From Methanobacteriota archaeon (GTDB lineage Archaea; Thermoplasmatota; Thermoplasmata; RBG-16-68-12), in NCBI GenBank assembly GCA_005878615.1, contig VBLT01000111.1, positions 1 to 33,765 of the forward strand: 33,765 bases of DNA, given 5' to 3'. The position numbers and the translations under genes are program-made. Each line of letters begins with the position of its first letter. The first letter of the stretch is position 1. Under the pieces are notes generated by a model that was given only the letters and a program-made list of their open reading frames with translations, was not told the DNA's origin and did not search any database. Of the stretch, positions 30,286 to 33,765 are shown one piece after another.

Positions 30286-32817
30286 GTGCAACGCCGACTG
30301 CTGTTTGCCGTCCTTGTAATCGTCTTTCTTGTGGCCGCGCCTCCCCTCCTGCTCGGAGGCGGTGCGTCGGCCAAGACACCGCCGCAGCCTCCGGGTGGCT
30401 TCGTCGACGCGATTCGATTCTTCCAGCAACCGAACCAGGCTCAGGCGCTGGTCGATCTGAAGAGCGGGGCGATGGACGTCTACACGTTCCCCCTCCGGTC
30501 CGTCGCGGACATTGCGGCGGCCCACTCGGACCCCGCGCTACGGACCGCGGACACGTACGGGTTCGAGAACGATCTGTTCGTCAACCCGGTCCCGGTGGAC
30601 CAGAACCAGGCGCCCGGCGTCTTCAACCCGTTCGCGATCCGCGAAGTCCGGCAGGGACTCAACTACGTGATCGATCGAGATTACCTCAATACTAATCTCT
30701 TCGGCGGGGCCGGCCTGCCGCATGCCGTCACCTGGAACGATGCGAGCCCGGAGGTCGTCCGCGATCCTTTCTTCTTCCGGGATACAAACCGCGGCGCGGG
30801 CTTCGATTTCGATCGAGGGAAGACCATCATCTCCAACGCATTGTTTGCCGCGGGGGCCACCTACGATGGGACGTGGAAGTGGCAGGGCAACCCGATCGTC
30901 ATCCCGATCGTCATTCGAATCGATGACTTCCGTCGACCGCTCGGCGACTACGTGGCGAATCAGGTGGAGAGCCTCGGTTTTTCCGTGAACCGACGGTACA
31001 TGTCCGCGGGAGGCGCATTCCAGACCGTGTACTTTGGACCGCCCGACACGGGGGCCTGGATGTTGTACACCGAAGCCTGGTTCAGCTTCCTTGAGGTCCA
31101 ACGGTGGCCCGATTCCGACCTGGACTTCTACAACTGCGGCGGAGAAGGGAGCGCGATCTGGTCGTTCTATTCTCCTCCCCCCGAGCTACGGGACGTTTGT
31201 TCGAGGTTGCTGTTCGGGCGATACGCCAGCGAGTCCGAACGACAGGCTCTCGTGGAACAAGGGACCGCACTCTCCCTCGGGGAGTCCGTCCGGGTGTGGC
31301 TCGTCGGGTCCAGCACCCAACCGTATTCCTCGCGCGTGACGGCCATCGCGTCCGACTCGCAGGGCGGGCTGTTCAGTCCGTTCTCCCTGCGGACCGCGCG
31401 CTTCGCGTCCCCCGGTGGGACCTTGGCGGTCGGGCAGCGAGTTCAGTTCATCTCCACGTTCCAGCCTTGGCAAGGGTTTGCATTCGTCTACGACGCCGTC
31501 ATCGGACAAACGTTCATGGACCAAGGTCTGTCGACGCATCCCCGATCCGGCGCCTTCATCCCGGTCCGTTCTGTATTCGAGACGACGACGGCCGGGCCGA
31601 GCGGCACGATGGCGGTCCCACCGGACGCATTGACGTGGGATCCTAGCACCATGGGATTCACCACCGTACCGGCGGGAACCACCTCGATGTCGAAGGTCCG
31701 GTTCCACTACACGTTCGGCACGTGGCACGACGGGGTGGCAGGGAACATGGCCGACGTGCTCTACCAGATTGCCCTGATCGCCCGGCGGGATCGCGGCGAT
31801 GTCTCATCCCACGACTTCGACGCGGTGAATGTCCATGACCGAATGTTCGACAACCTGTTCCGCGGCCTGAAGGTCATCGATCCGACGACCTTAGATCTCT
31901 ACATCGACTATTGGCATGTCGATCCCTCGTTCATCGCATCAGCGGCCGACGTATGGCCAGCCACGCCGTGGGAGGTCGGCGAACTCGCGATGGCGACCAC
32001 CCTCCACGACCACACGCGGGTCAGTGAGTTGACCGCGGCGTTCGACGGGCTCGACGCGATCGACCTAGCGAAGGGGCCTGCCGTTGAATTCATGGACCGG
32101 GAGATTTCGTCGGGGAATATCACCACCCGCGGTCCGTCCGTGACGAGGCCGCCCGGCTTCGAGTCGTACGTCACCCAATCCGAGGCCGAGGCACGGTGGA
32201 CGGCGCTTCAGAGTTGGCGGACCGCTCACGGTCACTATTTCGTTAGCAACGGCCCGTACTTCTTGGATTCGGTCGATCCGGCGGCGAGCCAGGCAACGGT
32301 CCGAAACTTTGCGGGCTATCCGTTCCCGCGCGATCGATGGGAGGCGCTCCTGGACCCACCGGTCCCGAATCTCGCGATCGATCCGATCGACGATGTCCAG
32401 CAAGGCGATGAAGCGTCCGTCTCCATGTTCACGAGGGTCAACGGAAAATTGTTCGATGATGCGACCGTCCACTTCCGCATCCAAGCCGTCGGCAGCCCGG
32501 ACACCTTGCTGTCGGGAATTCCGGACCACGTCGGGAAAGGAGAGTGGCAGGCCGACCTGACCGCGGACTTCACGAGGAATTTGGCGCCGGGAACCTACTC
32601 ATTCCAGGCTGCCTCGAGCGCGAATGCGAACTTCGTCGTCGCGTTCGCGGACCGGACGTTCCGAATCGTCTCCGCGAACAACGCGATGAGCCCGATGTTC
32701 GTGACCTCGATCGAATCGGCGCCGACGCCTAGCGCGGCCCCGATTCAACTCGGCGCCGCCGCCTGGGACGATCGCGGCTCCGCTCGCATTTCAATCTCGT
32801 TCTGCGGATCGGGTTGA
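30286..32817 (+). CDS. Family-5-type extracellular solute-binding protein with circularly permuted motif order
   Basis: 843 residues from GTG 30286. A signal peptide (1-29, ending GGGASA) is followed by ALVDLKSGAMDVYTFP (about 54-69) and REVRQGLNYVIDRDYL (119-134), which are normally the middle of peptide/nickel-binding (SBP family 5) proteins. WQGFAFVYDAVIG (395-407), FGTWHDGVAGNMADVLYQI (477-495) and SNGPYFLDSV (654-663), normally the N-terminal lobe, come afterwards. A C-terminal Ig-like domain (about 695-800) ends the chain without a membrane anchor or lipobox. It would capture a ligand outside the cell, but no permease genes are adjacent. It is much longer than the usual 500-600 residues. 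Confidence 0.85.
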   Translation: MQRRLLFAVLVIVFLVAAPPLLLGGGASAKTPPQPPGGFVDAIRFFQQPNQAQALVDLKSGAMDVYTFPLRSVADIAAAHSDPALRTADTYGFENDLFVNPVPVDQNQAPGVFNPFAIREVRQGLNYVIDRDYLNTNLFGGAGLPHAVTWNDASPEVVRDPFFFRDTNRGAGFDFDRGKTIISNALFAAGATYDGTWKWQGNPIVIPIVIRIDDFRRPLGDYVANQVESLGFSVNRRYMSAGGAFQTVYFGPPDTGAWMLYTEAWFSFLEVQRWPDSDLDFYNCGGEGSAIWSFYSPPPELRDVCSRLLFGRYASESERQALVEQGTALSLGESVRVWLVGSSTQPYSSRVTAIASDSQGGLFSPFSLRTARFASPGGTLAVGQRVQFISTFQPWQGFAFVYDAVIGQTFMDQGLSTHPRSGAFIPVRSVFETTTAGPSGTMAVPPDALTWDPSTMGFTTVPAGTTSMSKVRFHYTFGTWHDGVAGNMADVLYQIALIARRDRGDVSSHDFDAVNVHDRMFDNLFRGLKVIDPTTLDLYIDYWHVDPSFIASAADVWPATPWEVGELAMATTLHDHTRVSELTAAFDGLDAIDLAKGPAVEFMDREISSGNITTRGPSVTRPPGFESYVTQSEAEARWTALQSWRTAHGHYFVSNGPYFLDSVDPAASQATVRNFAGYPFPRDRWEALLDPPVPNLAIDPIDDVQQGDEASVSMFTRVNGKLFDDATVHFRIQAVGSPDTLLSGIPDHVGKGEWQADLTADFTRNLAPGTYSFQAASSANANFVVAFADRTFRIVSANNAMSPMFVTSIESAPTPSAAPIQLGAAAWDDRGSARISISFCGSG

Positions 32818-32913
32818 GACGACTGGACCCTCGTCCGGGTGGCTCGAGTTCACCGCGAAGACGCCACGAGGCCTCCGCAACGATTCCGGGACCGATGGCG
32901 AAGGGCCAGTCCT
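32818..32913. other. Gap between convergent genes
   Basis: 96 bases between the stops of the solute-binding protein and the small membrane protein. I see no gene or repeat in it. Confidence 0.4.
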
Positions 32914-33432
32914 TCATGCCTTCATCGATTCCCGCGTGCCGCTCCGCAAGAATCTCCAGAACCCCAGGAGGATCGAGGAGGCAGGCACCGCGATGAACCA
33001 GAGGGCCAGGACCCAACCGGCCCCCGGGCGCGCGTCGCAGAGCGATGGGATGAGGGAGAACAGGACGCCGTTCAGGCAGAAGACCTCGAGCAGGCCCCAC
33101 ACGGGGATCCCGGAGAAGGCGAGGGCGAGCGCCAAGTACGTTGAATCACGGTCCTCCCTCCAGAGCGGCCGTCCGGCGACGACGAACAGGGCGGCGATGA
33201 ACACCATGCCCACGTCGATCAGGACGAGGCTGATCGCGTACCCGTACACCTTGGCGGAAGGGTTCGCGAACGAGAGGCCGCCGGAGAGCGCGAGCACGCC
33301 GACCAGCGTCGCGATGATCATGTACGGGATCGGCGAGAGCCTCGGATGCCGCTCGAAGAAATCGATGCGCCGGACCTGCCGGTCCCAGAGGAATCGAGAC
33401 CATCGGGTTCGCCGGAACCCTCCGCGGCCCAC
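32914..33432 (-). CDS. Four-TM membrane protein, unknown function
   Basis: 172 residues from GTG 33432. A basic N terminus (MGRGGFRRTRWSRFLWDRQVRR) precedes four hydrophobic helices: IPYMIIATLVGVLALSGGL, VYGYAISLVLIDVGMVFIAAL, YLALALAFSGIPVWGLLEVF, and GWVLALWFIAVPASSILLGFW. The topology places both ends in the cytoplasm. A single FCLNG motif and a later Cys are the only cysteines. No family was recognised. It is divergent from the 23S rRNA transcription unit. Confidence 0.65.
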   Translation of the reverse strand: MGRGGFRRTRWSRFLWDRQVRRIDFFERHPRLSPIPYMIIATLVGVLALSGGLSFANPSAKVYGYAISLVLIDVGMVFIAALFVVAGRPLWREDRDSTYLALALAFSGIPVWGLLEVFCLNGVLFSLIPSLCDARPGAGWVLALWFIAVPASSILLGFWRFLRSGTRESMKA

Positions 33433-33501
33433 ATCCTAGGAACGAGCCCGCGGCTTATCTCGGTAGCGGGGCCGACGGCGCCGTCCGAGCGACGCCAGGA
33501 C

Positions 33502-33522
33502 CGCGAAGGAAGGATTAAATAC
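33502..33522 (+). promoter_or_regulatory. Core promoter of the 23S rRNA transcript
   Basis: A purine-rich BRE-like tract (CGCGAAGGAAG, 33502-33512) runs into ATTAAATAC with the TATA core TTAAATA at 33515-33521. The expected TSS is about 33544, some 185 bases before the predicted mature 23S 5' end. Confidence 0.65.
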
Positions 33523-33543
33523 GCCCATGGCATAGATAGCCGG

Positions 33544-33728
33544 GCCTCCGAGGATCTTGGGCTCTGCGGACATCGGCATCCCGTTTTGCGCTCGAAGGCG
33601 ACACGTGCACCCTCGACGTGCGCGGGCGTTCGAAGGGGAAGGGTGGAGGCCGCTGGAGGAGCTCGGCTCCGTCGGACAGCGTCCCCTGATACCGATCATA
33701 TGCATCCTGGACGTGTGCTAAGCCGATA
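33544..33728 (+). other. Pre-23S rRNA leader with hairpins
   Basis: There is no coding frame of convincing composition here. GGCCTCC (33543-33549) pairs perfectly with GGAGGCC (33645-33651), enclosing about 95 nt that themselves contain inverted repeats (TCGAA/TTCGA around 33592 and 33629; CACGT/ACGTG around 33603-33620). GGAGC-TCG-GCTCC (33658-33670) forms another hairpin. The last 50 nt presumably include the 5' strand of the pre-23S processing stem (bulge-helix-bulge); its partner would lie beyond the 3' end of 23S, outside this window. Confidence 0.5.
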
Positions 33729-33765
33729 GGTCAGTGGCTAACATGCTGTCTGGGGAATGGCTCGG
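33729..33765 (+). rRNA. 23S rRNA, 5' end only (cut by window edge)
   Basis: From GGTCAGTGGCTAA (33729) the sequence follows the start of large-subunit rRNA (E. coli GGUUAAGCGACUAAG). CTGTCTGGGGAATGGCTCGG at the edge corresponds to the conserved archaeal CUGGUGGAUGGCUCGG segment at about E. coli positions 20-40. The mature end is set by this alignment from memory and may be off by a few bases. No 16S gene or tRNA-Ala precedes it; the transcript has its own TATA box. Confidence 0.75.

Noticed and set aside
33544-33728. Possible RNase P or SRP RNA in the 23S leader
   Set aside because: The GAGGAAAGTCC and ACAGAAA elements of RNase P and the SRP helix-8 tetraloop region are absent; position directly before 23S explains the structured sequence better.
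33346-33729. A plus-strand frame spanning the 23S promoter and leader
   Set aside because: It crosses the TATA box and runs to the predicted 23S start; composition is shadow-like and no motif is present.
1-33765. CRISPR array, insertion sequence, prophage or toxin-antitoxin module
   Set aside because: No regularly spaced repeats, transposase or integrase motifs, or small paired toxin-like genes were seen; the gene content is chromosomal housekeeping and metabolism.

Overview
The window reads as a piece of a GC-rich archaeal chromosome, most likely an uncultured Thermoplasmatota. Archaeal informational genes are present: TFB, archaeal DnaG, Gins51, archaeal AlaRS and a Trm-G10-type tRNA methyltransferase. 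Archaeal TATA boxes lie 25-35 bases upstream of many start codons, often with no Shine-Dalgarno sequence. At the right edge a 23S rRNA 5' end sits behind its own TATA box with no 16S gene before it; unlinked rRNA genes are a known Thermoplasmatales trait. The taxonomic placement is an inference.

Layout. 1-2514: a partial csaA-like gene and a small HELTH metallopeptidase (minus strand), then a secreted multi-domain surface protein (plus). 2669-9299: M1 aminopeptidase, an orphan protein, a small helix-turn-helix candidate, adenosine-specific kinase plus class II glutamine amidotransferase, TFB and a two-TM membrane protein. 9476-10497: a long FKBP prolyl isomerase and tRNA-Arg(CCT). 10534-13609 (minus): a cobalamin-dependent acyl-CoA mutase operon (large subunit, B12 subunit, MeaB GTPase). 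13671-14237: a Ras-like GTPase. 14293-17595 (minus): four genes joined by ATGA overlaps, namely two thiolase-fold proteins and two DUF35 zinc-ribbon/OB-fold proteins. 17695-19506: an exonuclease-like protein and an acyl-CoA dehydrogenase. 19551-24364: AlaRS, a VIT1/CCC1-like membrane protein and a site-2 protease. 24354-25851: tRNA methyltransferase and GNAT acetyltransferase. 25861-30154: a replication-related block with a Lon-like ATPase, dnaG and a Toprim protein on minus, and gins51 on plus. 30286-33432: a very large solute-binding protein and a small membrane protein. 33515-33765: 23S promoter, about 185 nt of leader and the first bases of 23S rRNA, where the window stops.

The mutase operon, the thiolase/DUF35 operon and the acyl-CoA dehydrogenase together suggest metabolism of branched or short acyl-CoAs. 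The most unusual points are these. The mutase has Phe89/Gln207, the isobutyryl-CoA mutase pattern, instead of the methylmalonyl-CoA mutase Tyr/Arg pair. Its B12 subunit seems to need an ATC start codon. Both thiolase-fold proteins lack the catalytic Cys and His and are paired with DUF35 partners, as in Ltp2/ChsH2 retro-aldolases. The solute-binding protein has its family motifs in circularly permuted order. The Lon-like ATPase carries a zinc ribbon and has no protease domain. The dnaG transcript has a leader rich in hairpins. All family assignments come from motif reading without database searches.
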